Source of the DNA: Agromyces sp. S2-1-8
GTDB taxonomy: Bacteria > Actinomycetota > Actinomycetes > Actinomycetales > Microbacteriaceae
NCBI RefSeq assembly: GCF_021129215.1
Contig: NZ_JAJOLP010000001.1
Coordinates: 2,728,001 to 2,792,000, forward strand
Length of the DNA stretch: 64,000 bases
Reading direction: 5' to 3'
A program made the position numbers and the translations under genes. Positions 26,433-34,663 of this stretch are shown piece after piece. Position 1 is the stretch's first letter; every line of letters begins with the position of its first letter. The notes under the pieces are model-generated. The model made no database searches and was not told the DNA's origin. It saw only the letters and a list, made by a program, of their open reading frames with translations.

Positions 26433-27784
26433 GCCGCCACGTCTCCTTCGTAGAGGTCGGTGACCGTCGCACCCGCGCGCAACCGCTCCAGACGCTCGTG
26501 TGCACCGGGCACGTCCAGCCAGCGTGGCCGAACCCACGGTTCGTGGAGCACCTCTCGGTCGAGGAGGTCCTGCACCAGGGGGATGTGGTCCAACGCGAGC
26601 TTGCCGATGAGCAGGACGTCCAGGCTGCGGCCTTCGGCGATGGCGTCGAGGATGCGCGTGATCCCGCGCAAATAGATCGCGTCCTTCACCGAGCCGCCCC
26701 CGACGACGACCCGGATGGCGATGGACCATGCGGTCCTGGTCGGTATGCGGTGGTCGGCCCGCAGCGACTCGAAGATGTCCAGGAAGTCGGCGCCGTCGAG
26801 CATCTTGCCGACCGCGACCACCCGAGCCGCGAGCACGCGCAGCCGCCGCGGGTCCAACCCGCCGGTCAGGTACTCGGCGAGCACGGCGAGGCCCTCCTGG
26901 GTCTCGTCGTAGCCCGGGAGGCCGATGGTCAACAGCGTCAGTGGCTGCCGGGCACCGTTCTGGTACGTGACCACGTGCGTGCCGACCTCGTGGTGCAGCA
27001 ACGGCTCGACCCGGTCGGCCCGGAAGGCGGCCGTCTCCGGGATGAGCAGGCGGCCGAACGACACCATCAGTTCGGAGATGTCGTCCCGCACCTCGACGCG
27101 GACCGGGAAGTCCGGGTACACGGCGCGGTAGCGCTCGAATTCCGCACGGGCGGCGTCGGCGAACGCCCCGGCTGTGACGGTCTGGGTGCTGGGCGCCTGC
27201 GGGGGGATGGTCTCGAGCAGCTCCGCCGCGGCCGCGGCCAGCGGAGGAGCCACCGTTCCGTAGAGCTGGAGCGACCCGTAGAGGAACCGTGAGGTGTCGC
27301 GGTCCTCCAACGCGGTGATCTGCCGGGCGATCTCGTCCCGCTTCGCCCGGAAGAGCGTGTGCAGTGCCGGGTCGTCGACGTTCTCGATCTCCAGATCGTA
27401 CAGGTCGCGCTGGGCCAGGTCCGGGTCGAAGTCCAACGGCCGCAGTCGCAGCGTGGGGGCCGTGCCGAAGTCGCTGCGTTCGAAGTCCGCCCATGCCTCC
27501 GCCGCGTTGAGCGGCGTGATGTTGACGAGCAGGTTCACCTGGCGCTCGATCTCGGTGAGCCGGGCGTCGATGTCGAACGCGGGCGCCAGTTGCTCGGTCG
27601 CCGATGACGTCTCACGAGCATGGTCGTCAGCAGGCGGGTCTGAATCATCAGGGCGAGGGGCCGAAGCCGCTGCGATATCGCTGCGGGCGGCACCAGCCTG
27701 CTCGACCGGCTCGACCGGCGCTGGCAGATTCTCCGGGTTCACGATGTCGGCGCTGTCGTCGGGCCGATCCGAGCGCTCATTCAT
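26429..27784 (-). CDS. DUF1704 'QEGLA' metalloprotease (MATCAP-like)
   Basis: 451 residues from ATG 27784. The first 80 are acidic and disordered. The catalytic region has the HExxxH zinc motif HHEVGTHVVTYQNG (about 262-275) and, 30 residues on, QEGLAVLAEYL (about 291-301), the hallmark of the family named 'flavohemoglobin expression-modulating QEGLA motif protein'. Eukaryotic tubulin tyrosine carboxypeptidases of the MATCAP group have a DUF1704-type domain with the same HExxxH signature, so a carboxypeptidase acting on a protein tail is plausible. The start lies inside the end of the 59-residue peptide gene (8-nt overlap), and the stop overlaps the ATP-grasp start. Confidence 0.86.
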   Translation of the reverse strand: MNERSDRPDDSADIVNPENLPAPVEPVEQAGAARSDIAAASAPRPDDSDPPADDHARETSSATEQLAPAFDIDARLTEIERQVNLLVNITPLNAAEAWADFERSDFGTAPTLRLRPLDFDPDLAQRDLYDLEIENVDDPALHTLFRAKRDEIARQITALEDRDTSRFLYGSLQLYGTVAPPLAAAAAELLETIPPQAPSTQTVTAGAFADAARAEFERYRAVYPDFPVRVEVRDDISELMVSFGRLLIPETAAFRADRVEPLLHHEVGTHVVTYQNGARQPLTLLTIGLPGYDETQEGLAVLAEYLTGGLDPRRLRVLAARVVAVGKMLDGADFLDIFESLRADHRIPTRTAWSIAIRVVVGGGSVKDAIYLRGITRILDAIAEGRSLDVLLIGKLALDHIPLVQDLLDREVLHEPWVRPRWLDVPGAHERLERLRAGATVTDLYEGDVAA

Positions 27785-27956
27785 CGTCGTCCCCCGGGCT
27801 CTCGGCCCCAGCTGACCCAGTATCGATCCCGATGGTCTCGTCTTCGATCCGGGTCTCGGTAGGAGGAGCGACGTCACCTCTCGACGTGCGGCGGTCGTCG
27901 ATCCTCCCCATCGGGTCGTCAGCCGTTCGCGACGGGGTCATCTCGGCGTCTGACAT
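27777..27956 (-). CDS. 59-residue acidic peptide, first gene of the DUF1704 operon
   Basis: ATG 27956 has AAGGGAG six nt upstream, a good ribosome site. The product has 17 Asp/Glu and, in its C-terminal half, only one basic residue; it ends ESPGDDDE and contains TETRIEDETIGIDTGS. It has no Cys, no hydrophobic segment and no family I recognise. The 3' end overlaps the metalloprotease gene by 8 nt, so the two are translationally coupled. Its size, charge and position fit a substrate or precursor peptide for the protease and the ATP-grasp ligase, though an antitoxin-like or leader role cannot be excluded. Confidence 0.6.
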   Translation of the reverse strand: MSDAEMTPSRTADDPMGRIDDRRTSRGDVAPPTETRIEDETIGIDTGSAGAESPGDDDE

Positions 27957-28152
27957 GGCGACTCCCTTCGCTCGATGATCTGACCGTAGGCGTGCCGCCG
28001 TCGCGGCGTCGAGGCCTTGCCTACTGGCCCGAGGTGCATTATGCGGCGGGGTGGCGGGTCGTTCGGGGACCTGCTTTCGAAGGTTGCGAACGCCCGCTCT
28101 CCGGGTCGGGCAGGGTTTCGACAACACGAGATCGGATCTGCGCCGATGATGA

Positions 28153-28302
28153 ATCCTGCGCCTCGCCACCCGGCTGGTCGCAGGTGTGCGCGCTCGATCG
28201 GCTGACGCACCACTCGACGACGCCTCGCCCTACGAGACGCTCCGCGAGATCCTTCCAGGGGTCGAAGTACCCTATCGCGACCACCTCGCGGCGGTTTACT
28301 GA
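28153..28302 (+). pseudogene. Coding remnant (3' end of an unknown gene)
   Basis: Within the 379-nt gap between the peptide gene and the SHOCT gene, one plus-strand frame stays open for 49 codons to TGA 28300-28302 with good codon character: LRLATRLVAGVRARSADAP and then YETLREILPGVEVPYRDHL. It has no credible start (a GTG at 28186 has no ribosome site) and a stop just upstream. I read it as the tail of a decayed gene. The rest of the gap (27957-28152) shows only a -10-like TACGGT on the minus strand near 27985 for the peptide operon. Confidence 0.4.
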
Positions 28303-28335
28303 AGGAGCCATCGTGATCTGAAGGAGGTTCGCCTG

Positions 28336-28602
28336 ATGATGTGGGGCTACGGGTACGGGGCATGGTGGATGTGGATCCCGGCAGTTCTGATACCGCTGCT
28401 GATTGTGGCGGGCATCGTCGTGGCCATCGTCTTCTCCGTGCGAGAAACGAGAACAAGCAGCCATCCTTCCGCCGGATGGGGTCAAGCCGAGTTCGATTCG
28501 GCGCGCCGGATACTGGAGGATCGGCTTGCCAAGGGCGAAATCACACCGGATCAGTTCCGGGAACTGCTCGAGACCCTTGACGTCAGTCGCCGCAGGAGTT
28601 GA
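28336..28602 (+). CDS. Small membrane protein with SHOCT domain
   Basis: 88 residues. An aromatic N-terminus (MMWGYGYGAWWMW) leads into one transmembrane helix (about 12-36: IPAVLIPLLIVAGIVVAIVF), then a short linker and a C-terminal SHOCT motif RRILEDRLAKGEITPDQFRELLETL core (about 56-80). SHOCT is a short oligomerisation motif; the function of such proteins is unknown. AAGGAGG sits 8 nt before the ATG, a near-consensus site. It has no obvious partner; both neighbours are gene remnants. Confidence 0.85.
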   Translation: MMWGYGYGAWWMWIPAVLIPLLIVAGIVVAIVFSVRETRTSSHPSAGWGQAEFDSARRILEDRLAKGEITPDQFRELLETLDVSRRRS

Positions 28603-28662
28603 CCGCTGCCATCCACTCGACGCACTACCGGCCGCGCGACTGCTTCCAACCTGGCAACGACC

Positions 28663-29108
28663 ATGACGAGCCAACACGACCTCAGCGACACCCGGGTGAC
28701 GCCGCACATCGTGCTCGAGCAGATCCGTCGGCAACACTTCGCCGTGCTCTCCACGGTCGGACGGGACGGAGCCCCTCACTCTGCTGGCGTGAGTCACGGA
28801 ACAACACGCCCCGGCGAACCCTTCGCCCTGTACGCCATGACCAGACGCCACCTGCTCAAAGCGCGCGACATCGCCTCGGACCCCCGGGTATCGATGGTGA
28901 TCCCGATTCAACGATCCACGCTCACGTTTCTTCCACCCGCGACCATCCAGTTGCACGGGCGCAAGAAAGCGGCGATACCCGCGTCTGCTTCGTGAAGGTC
29001 ACCCCCAACCCGAAGGTGCACACGCACATGGTGGGCTACCAGATCTGGGAACTGCAGCGAAACATGGAGGCCGGCGCCGGCAATGTGACCCTGGCGCCGG
29101 AGCAGTGA
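28663..29108 (+). pseudogene. PPOX-like flavin/F420 oxidoreductase, frameshifted and internally deleted
   Basis: The 5' frame from ATG 28663 encodes a normal split-barrel N-terminus (IRRQHFAVLSTVGRDGAPH, then YAMTRRHLLKARDIASDPRV) up to TIQLHGRKKA, where the frame closes at 28995. The expected C-terminus appears in another frame from about 28968: GDTRVCFVKVTPNPKVHTHM and MEAGAGNVTL, ending at 29108. The stretch normally between (about 35-45 residues) is missing. One deletion that also shifted frame explains both. It is therefore probably inactive. Confidence 0.75.
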
Positions 29109-29230
29109 TCGAGCCACGGCGTCGACACGCCTGACCTGCCAGAGGTCGACCAACCGGCCCCGGGTAGCGCGACCACCGCATCATGAACCCTGTCCGACCG
29201 CGTGCGTGCTCCGCGTACGGCTCCGGCGCT

Positions 29231-29249
29231 GCATATCGCGGGCATATCG
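29231..29249 (+). promoter_or_regulatory. 8-bp direct repeat upstream of vanH (candidate VanR-type box)
   Basis: GCATATCG occurs at 29231-29238 and again at 29242-29249, an 11-bp period, with a weaker third half TCGGGATA following. OmpR-family response regulators such as VanR bind direct half-sites one helical turn apart. The box is 47 nt before the first candidate vanH start, in a 187-nt gap with no gene. The regulator itself is not in the window. Confidence 0.45.
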
Positions 29250-29295
29250 AAATCGGGATACGCCCTGACAACAGCCGCCTGCCTTGACTGGTGGA

Positions 29296-30402
29296 ATGGC
29301 CTACCACGAGCGCACTCGAACAGCACCACCCGGCATCTCATCCCGGGCGCCCTCGTACTCGTCGGCCGACGACGGTGCCGGTCGCGTCATCCGCGGCGCC
29401 GCCCGCAGTGATGCGCTCGACGGTGCCGATCGCGTGGTCGCGCGAACGGGCATCTCGATCTACGGTTGCTCCTCCGACGAGGCGGCAGCCTTCCGTGAGG
29501 CGGCGCCTCGCTTCGGCGTCATTCCGACGATCATCGACGCCGCGATCGCCGAACACAATGTCGGGTTGGCATTCGGCAACCGTTGCATCAGCGTCAGCCA
29601 CAAGACTCCGGTCACGAACGCCACGCTTCGCCTGCTGAGCGATGCCGGCGTCGAGTACATCTCGACACGCAGCGCTGGACGGAACCACATCGATCTGGAC
29701 GTCGCGCGGAGCCTCGGCATCACGGTCGAAGGCGTCGACTACGCTCCCGACGGCGTGGCCGACTACACCCTGATGCTGATGCTGATGGCGCTGCGGAACG
29801 CTCGCTCGATCGTCATCCGCGCCGAGGCGAATGACTTCAGGCTCAACGTCGTACGCGGCAAGGAACTCGGCGACCTGACCATCGGAGTGATCGGAACCGG
29901 TCGCATCGGCGCCGCCGTCATGCAGCGGTTGCACGGCTTCGGATGCCGCGTGCTCGCGTACGACCGCAACCCCAAGACGCCCGCCGACCATGTGCCGCTC
30001 GACGAGCTGCTCGAACGGAGCGACCTCATCACCCTGCACACGCCGCTCACATCGGAGACGCGACATCTGCTGGATCGCCGGCGGATCGCCCAGCTGAAAC
30101 CCGGTGCGGTCATCGTCAACACCGGTCGAGGTGCGCTCATCGACACCGCAGCGCTGCTCGACGCGCTCGAGTGCGGTGCCGTCGGCGGCGCAGCGCTCGA
30201 CGTGGTCGAGGAGGAGGACGGGATCTTCTACGCCGATCGTCGGCGTCGGCCGATCGAAAGCCAGCTGTTCGTGCGTCTCCAGCGGCATCCGAATGTGCTG
30301 ATCACGCCGCACACGGCGTACTTCACCGAGCGCGCCCTCGCCGACACGGTCGAACACACCATTCTCAACTGCATCGCATTCGGAGGAACACAGCATGGAT
30401 AA
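29296..30402 (+). CDS. vanH: VanH-type D-lactate dehydrogenase
   Basis: Reduces pyruvate to D-lactate for D-Ala-D-Lac synthesis in glycopeptide resistance. From the core ISIYGCSSDEAAAF onward it follows VanH closely: CISVSHK, STRSAGRNHIDLD, the NAD loop GVIGTGRIGAAV, NTGRGALIDT (Arg), ALDVVEEEDGIFY (Glu) and ITPHTAYFTE (His). ATG 29296 gives a 368-residue product with 46 extra, disordered N-terminal residues. A GTG at 29434 gives exactly 322 residues, the length of enterococcal VanH, and may be the real start. It overlaps vanA by 8 nt. Confidence 0.93.
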   Translation: MAYHERTRTAPPGISSRAPSYSSADDGAGRVIRGAARSDALDGADRVVARTGISIYGCSSDEAAAFREAAPRFGVIPTIIDAAIAEHNVGLAFGNRCISVSHKTPVTNATLRLLSDAGVEYISTRSAGRNHIDLDVARSLGITVEGVDYAPDGVADYTLMLMLMALRNARSIVIRAEANDFRLNVVRGKELGDLTIGVIGTGRIGAAVMQRLHGFGCRVLAYDRNPKTPADHVPLDELLERSDLITLHTPLTSETRHLLDRRRIAQLKPGAVIVNTGRGALIDTAALLDALECGAVGGAALDVVEEEDGIFYADRRRRPIESQLFVRLQRHPNVLITPHTAYFTERALADTVEHTILNCIAFGGTQHG

Positions 30403-31465
30403 GTTGAACATCGCGATCCTCTTCGGGGGCGCCTCGGAAGAGCACCCCGTCTCGGTCAAGTCGGCGCAGGAGGTCGCCCGCCACCTCGATCTCGAGCAGT
30501 ACGAGCCGTTCTTCGTCGGCATCACCACGAGTGGCGAGTGGAAGCTGTGCGAGCGCCCCGCCGCCGACTGGGAGAGCGGCGACTGCCGCACGGCGTCGTT
30601 GTCGCCCGACCGCGGCGTGCACGGACTCCTGGTGCAGCAGGACGACCGAATCACCACCATCCACCTCGATGCGGTGCTGCCATTGCTGCACGGCACGCTC
30701 GGCGAGGACGGCGCAATCCAGGGCCTGCTCGAACTCTCGGGCATCCCGTACGTGGGCTGCGACATCCCGAGCTCCGCGCTCTGCATGGACAAATCGCTCG
30801 CCTACCTCGTCGTACGCAGTGCCGGCATCGCGACGCCGACCTTCCGAACGCTCACGGCCGACGGGCAGATCGACCTCGACGGCCTGAGCTACCCCGTGTT
30901 CGTGAAGCCGGCCCGATCGGGGTCGTCGTTCGGCGTCAGCCGGGTCGACGACGATGCTGCACTCGCCGCCGCGGTGCACGACGCCCGGCAGTACGACTCG
31001 AAAGTGCTGATCGAGCAGGCGGTCGCCGGCAGCGAGATCGGTTGCGCGGTGCTCGAGCACGACCTCGGCCTGATCGTCGGTGAGGTCGATCAGGTCCGCC
31101 TGTCGCACGGATTCTTCCGCATCCACCAGGAGCGCGCGCCCGAGGCGGGCTCCGAGAACTCGGCCGTCGTGGTTCCCGCCGACATTCCCGACGAGACGCG
31201 AGTGCTCATGCAGGAGAAGGCGAAGGCCATCTACCGGGCACTGGGATGCCGCGGCCTCGCGCGGGTCGACATGTTCCTGACCGACGACGGCGAGGTCGTG
31301 CTCAACGAGGTCAACACCCTGCCCGGGCTCACCTCGTACAGCCGGTACCCGCGCATGATGGCCGCCGCCGGGCTCTCGCTCGGCGCGGTCATCGATCTGC
31401 TGGTGTCGTTCGCCGTGCGTCGGGCGGCAGCGGACCCCGGGGCACTGGAGGAAGCGGCAGGATGA
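30395..31465 (+). CDS. vanA: D-alanine--D-lactate ligase, VanA type
   Basis: 356-residue ATP-grasp ligase making D-Ala-D-Lac, which replaces D-Ala-D-Ala in peptidoglycan precursors and removes the vancomycin target. Type-defining stretches are present: EIGCAVL, GEVDQVRLSHGFFRIHQE (omega-loop region with FRIHQE of D-lactate ligases), GCRGLARVDMFL, LNEVNTLPGLTSYSRYPRMM. GGAGG precedes ATG 30395 by 9 nt. It overlaps vanH and vanX, so the three are one translational unit. The symbol is used for the ligase family position; it is a non-enterococcal, environmental variant. Confidence 0.94.
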   Translation: MDKLNIAILFGGASEEHPVSVKSAQEVARHLDLEQYEPFFVGITTSGEWKLCERPAADWESGDCRTASLSPDRGVHGLLVQQDDRITTIHLDAVLPLLHGTLGEDGAIQGLLELSGIPYVGCDIPSSALCMDKSLAYLVVRSAGIATPTFRTLTADGQIDLDGLSYPVFVKPARSGSSFGVSRVDDDAALAAAVHDARQYDSKVLIEQAVAGSEIGCAVLEHDLGLIVGEVDQVRLSHGFFRIHQERAPEAGSENSAVVVPADIPDETRVLMQEKAKAIYRALGCRGLARVDMFLTDDGEVVLNEVNTLPGLTSYSRYPRMMAAAGLSLGAVIDLLVSFAVRRAAADPGALEEAAG

Positions 31466-32121
31466 TCGACGACTTCGTCTTCGTGGACGAGTTCGTTCCC
31501 GGCATCCGCTGGGACGCGAAGTACGCCACTTGGGACAACTTCATCGGCAAGCCCGTCGACGGCTACTCCGCCAATCGCATCGTCGGCACGACGGCGCTGT
31601 GCACAGGCCTGGCGCTGGCTCGGGAAGCCGCAGCTGCCCGCGGCCTCGGCCTGCTGCTCTGGGACGGCTACCGGCCCCAGCGTGCCGTCGACGACTTTCT
31701 GCGCTGGGCGCAGCAACCCGAAGACGGCCGCACGAAACGCAGACACTACCCGAACATCGAGCGAGCCGAGATGTTCGAGCTCGGCTACGTGGCCACCCAG
31801 TCCGGCCACAGCCGCGGCAGCACGGTCGACCTGACGCTCTTCCACCTCTCGACCGGCGAACTCGTCGCCATGGGCGGCGACCACGACCTGATGGACTCGC
31901 TCTCTCACCATGACGCCGTCGGCATTCGCGCGACCGAGGCCGGAAACCGACGTCAGCTGCGCTCGATCATGGAGAGCAGCGGCTTCAGCTCCTACGCGAC
32001 CGAGTGGTGGCACTACACGCTTCGTGACGAACCGTTTCCCGACACGTACTTCGACTTTCCCATCAGGCAGGGCGTGAACGATATCGTCTCCACGCTCTCG
32101 ATCCGAGGCAAGAATCGCTGA
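31462..32121 (+). CDS. vanX: VanX-type D-Ala-D-Ala dipeptidase
   Basis: 219-residue zinc dipeptidase that hydrolyses D-Ala-D-Ala made by the host ligase so that only D-Ala-D-Lac enters the wall. Motifs: LLWDGYRPQRAVDDF with the catalytic Arg, SGHSRGSTVDLTL with zinc His and Asp, DLMDSLSHH, and EWWHY with the catalytic Glu and third zinc ligand. ATG 31462 overlaps the vanA stop (ATGA). No vanRS, vanY, vanZ or vanJ follows; the next gene is on the other strand after 119 nt. Confidence 0.95.
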   Translation: MIDDFVFVDEFVPGIRWDAKYATWDNFIGKPVDGYSANRIVGTTALCTGLALAREAAAARGLGLLLWDGYRPQRAVDDFLRWAQQPEDGRTKRRHYPNIERAEMFELGYVATQSGHSRGSTVDLTLFHLSTGELVAMGGDHDLMDSLSHHDAVGIRATEAGNRRQLRSIMESSGFSSYATEWWHYTLRDEPFPDTYFDFPIRQGVNDIVSTLSIRGKNR

Positions 32122-32240
32122 TCACGTTGCTTGACGGCAGGGGCGGGCGGGACGTGGACCCGCAACGAAGAGTCGGGCCGCGGTCCGTGCGTACCGGTCG
32201 GAGAGCTCGGGGTGTCCGTGGAGCTGACGTCGCCACTGCA

Positions 32241-34067
32241 TCAGGCCGGCAGTCGCCTCCTGGCCTGCATTGTCGATGCGGGCGTCGACCTGAGCAGCTC
32301 GACGAGAGCATCGCGGTGGGTCAGTTGCGGATGGTGCCCGGCGCCCGCTACCGAGATCAGCTCGACGTTCGTACGCGTTGCGAGCTGTTCGACCGCGGCG
32401 GGGGTGAGGGGGTCATCGCTTCCCGTGATGATGCGGACCGGGCCGCTGAACCGACCGAGCGCTTCCACGAGTTCGGCCCGCCACTGCGTCGATCCCGCAC
32501 GACTGAGTTGCTCGGCTGCCCTTTTGGCGCTGCGTCGTCGGAGGTCGCTGACGCTGGATTCGAGCGCGGCCGCGCTCGCGTCCGATCCGGTCAGCCGGTG
32601 CGACAGCCGTGCCGGGTCGGTGTGTCGCAAGTAGGTGCGCACGAGCGGGCGCAGTCTCGCCGACGCGCGCATCGGGGTTTGCAGGAAGAATGGTGCGATC
32701 AGCGTGAGGGACTCGACCTGCGCCGGGTACCGGTCGGCCGCGACCACTGCGGCAGCAGCGCCGATGGAATGGCCGACGACGTCAGCAGGCCTCCCACCCA
32801 GCACAGCGGGAAGCCACTGTTCCCAGTCTCGGATGCCTGTTCCACCGCTGAGGCCGAGTCCGGGAAGGTCAACGACCCGCGCGCCGACGCCCGACGCCAC
32901 TTCGGCCCACGTGTCTGCGTTGACGGGCAAGCCGGGAAGGAGTACCCGGCTGGACCCGGGCACGCCCAGCTCGAATGTCCTCACGCCGCCGGCGTCGACG
33001 AATCGACGCCCGTCGGTCGTCACGGCGCCGAATCGATGCGCGGCCAGGTAGTCGGCCCACCGTTCGAGGGACACCCGCACATCGGGCATCGGGATCCCGT
33101 GTCGGTCGGCGAGCTCGATGGCGGGCTGTGTCGGATAGCGGTCGGCGGACATGAAGGTGAGTGTTTCGGGATCTGCCTTGGTGATCCGCTGCGGGAGCCG
33201 TCGGATGACACCGACCGGGATCCGCACCGGCGGGACTCTCGCACCGAGATGCCGGCCGACGTGCGTGAGCAGCTCCGCCAGCGGCGGGGTGTCGTCGTCG
33301 AGCACCCAGTAGGCCTTGCCCGCAGCGGACGGATCGATGGCTGCCGCCGCCATGAAGGCCGCCAGATAGTCGACCGTGACGACCGGGAGGAAGGTCGCTT
33401 CGCCGCCGGGCAGCGCTGCCGCGCTGCCGTCCCAGATCTGTTCGATCGTGCTGGCCAGTCCGATGTGCTGATCGGACTCTCCGGTCAGGCTGTCGCCGAT
33501 CACGCTGGACGGATTGACGATGGTCCAGGGAAGTCCACGCTCCAGGGCTCGGGCCTGGAAGATCGCGTCCGATTCCACCTTCGACGCTTCGTAGGCGCCG
33601 AGTTCCTTGTAGGCCGCGGCGCCGTGGTCGTCCGACCAGGGGACGGTCGTGGGGTCCTGTCCGCCGACGCGGTAGCCCGAGATGTGGACGACGCGCTGCA
33701 GGTGAGGGAGGCCCTCTGCGAAGTCGAGCAACTTCTCGACGATGCCGACGTTCGCGCTGCGTGCTTCGTGGGCGGTCATCCCGAATCGGTAGGTCCCGGC
33801 GCAGTTGTGGATCTCGGTGACGAACGGGAGCGTCGATGGGCCTCCCGCGACGATCTCAGGAGCATCGAAGTCGACGATCGTCGTGCTGATGTTCCGTGTC
33901 ACGCCGTGCTTCCTGAGCCATCGCTCGACACGCGCACCGGATTCTGCAGTCCGAACTGCCGCCGTGACGTTCGCACCCGCCTCGGCAAGGGTCAGGACGA
34001 GGTGCCGGCCGACCAGTCCCGAAGCTCCGAAGACCAAGGCGTGACGGGAGTTCTCATGCGGTGTCAT
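32241..34067 (-). CDS. Fused extended SDR reductase and alpha/beta hydrolase
   Basis: 608 residues in two catalytic domains. Residues 1-375 are an extended short-chain dehydrogenase of the male-sterility/NAD-binding-4 sort: GASGLVGRHLV, EIHNCAGTY, HISGYRVGG, and the catalytic YEASK. Residues 385-600 are an alpha/beta hydrolase: PGLPVNADTW, nucleophile in VVGHSIGAAAA (about 430), acid in ITGSDDPLTP and base in AGAGHHPQL. The pairing suggests joint handling of a lipid or polyketide ester. The start ATG 34067 overlaps the TetR stop (ATGA), so it is co-expressed with, and probably the target of, that regulator. Confidence 0.85.
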   Translation of the reverse strand: MTPHENSRHALVFGASGLVGRHLVLTLAEAGANVTAAVRTAESGARVERWLRKHGVTRNISTTIVDFDAPEIVAGGPSTLPFVTEIHNCAGTYRFGMTAHEARSANVGIVEKLLDFAEGLPHLQRVVHISGYRVGGQDPTTVPWSDDHGAAAYKELGAYEASKVESDAIFQARALERGLPWTIVNPSSVIGDSLTGESDQHIGLASTIEQIWDGSAAALPGGEATFLPVVTVDYLAAFMAAAAIDPSAAGKAYWVLDDDTPPLAELLTHVGRHLGARVPPVRIPVGVIRRLPQRITKADPETLTFMSADRYPTQPAIELADRHGIPMPDVRVSLERWADYLAAHRFGAVTTDGRRFVDAGGVRTFELGVPGSSRVLLPGLPVNADTWAEVASGVGARVVDLPGLGLSGGTGIRDWEQWLPAVLGGRPADVVGHSIGAAAAVVAADRYPAQVESLTLIAPFFLQTPMRASARLRPLVRTYLRHTDPARLSHRLTGSDASAAALESSVSDLRRRSAKRAAEQLSRAGSTQWRAELVEALGRFSGPVRIITGSDDPLTPAAVEQLATRTNVELISVAGAGHHPQLTHRDALVELLRSTPASTMQARRRLPA

Positions 34068-34663
34068 CGCGCCCCGCCAACGGCCTGGCAGCGCTGGTCG
34101 ATGAGCTCTGCCACGACGTCGGCGGCTGAGATCAGGGGCTGTGTGCTCTGCATGGCCCGAGAGACGATGACCGCCCCCTCGATCGTCGAGACGACGACCG
34201 TCGCCAGGGACCGGGCGTCCACGGCGTCGATGCCGTTGGCCTCGAGCAGCGCAGACGTCGGGGCGATCCACGATTCGAAGGCCGTGGCGCAGGCATGCCG
34301 CAGTCGCTCGCTCTCCGCGCCCATCTCCAGGGTGACGACGGAGACCGGGCATCCCAGTCGGAAGCCGCTGTCGCTGACGATGGCCGTCAGCGTCTCGATC
34401 GCGGCGCGAACGGCCTTGCCCGCACCGCCCTCGGACCCTGCCGCCTCCACGATCAGCGTCTCGAACTGCTTCTCGGCGAGTTCGACCGCTGCGACCCCCA
34501 AGCCCTCCTTCCCGTCGGGGAAGTGGAAGTAGATCGAGCCCTTGGGGGCTGCAGCATGTTCAGTCACCGCGTTCAGGCCGGTGCCGCTATAGCCGTTGGT
34601 CTGGATGAGCTCGAGCATGGATGCTGCGAGCCGTGCCTTCGTCAGGTCTCCTTTGGATGCCAT
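34064..34663 (-). CDS. TetR-family repressor
   Basis: 199 residues. Helix-turn-helix: ARLAASMLELIQTNGYSGTG, then AVTEHAAAPKGSIYFHFPDGKEGL (residues 10-52), with the classic KGSIYFHF recognition helix. The C-terminal ligand domain (60-195) is of the TetR_C/LmrA-YxaF type: GFRLGCPVSVVTLEMG. ATG 34663 is preferred although there is no ribosome site: a -10 box ends 7 nt upstream, so the mRNA probably starts at the A of ATG. First gene of a two-gene operon with the reductase-hydrolase. Confidence 0.92.
   Translation of the reverse strand: MASKGDLTKARLAASMLELIQTNGYSGTGLNAVTEHAAAPKGSIYFHFPDGKEGLGVAAVELAEKQFETLIVEAAGSEGGAGKAVRAAIETLTAIVSDSGFRLGCPVSVVTLEMGAESERLRHACATAFESWIAPTSALLEANGIDAVDARSLATVVVSTIEGAVIVSRAMQSTQPLISAADVVAELIDQRCQAVGGAR

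Noticed and set aside
26429..27784. Direct functional tie between the 'flavohemoglobin expression-modulating' family name and the flavohemoglobin gene at 16 kb
   Set aside because: The name is historical; the two loci are about 9 kb apart and the protease sits in a separate operon within the likely acquired segment.
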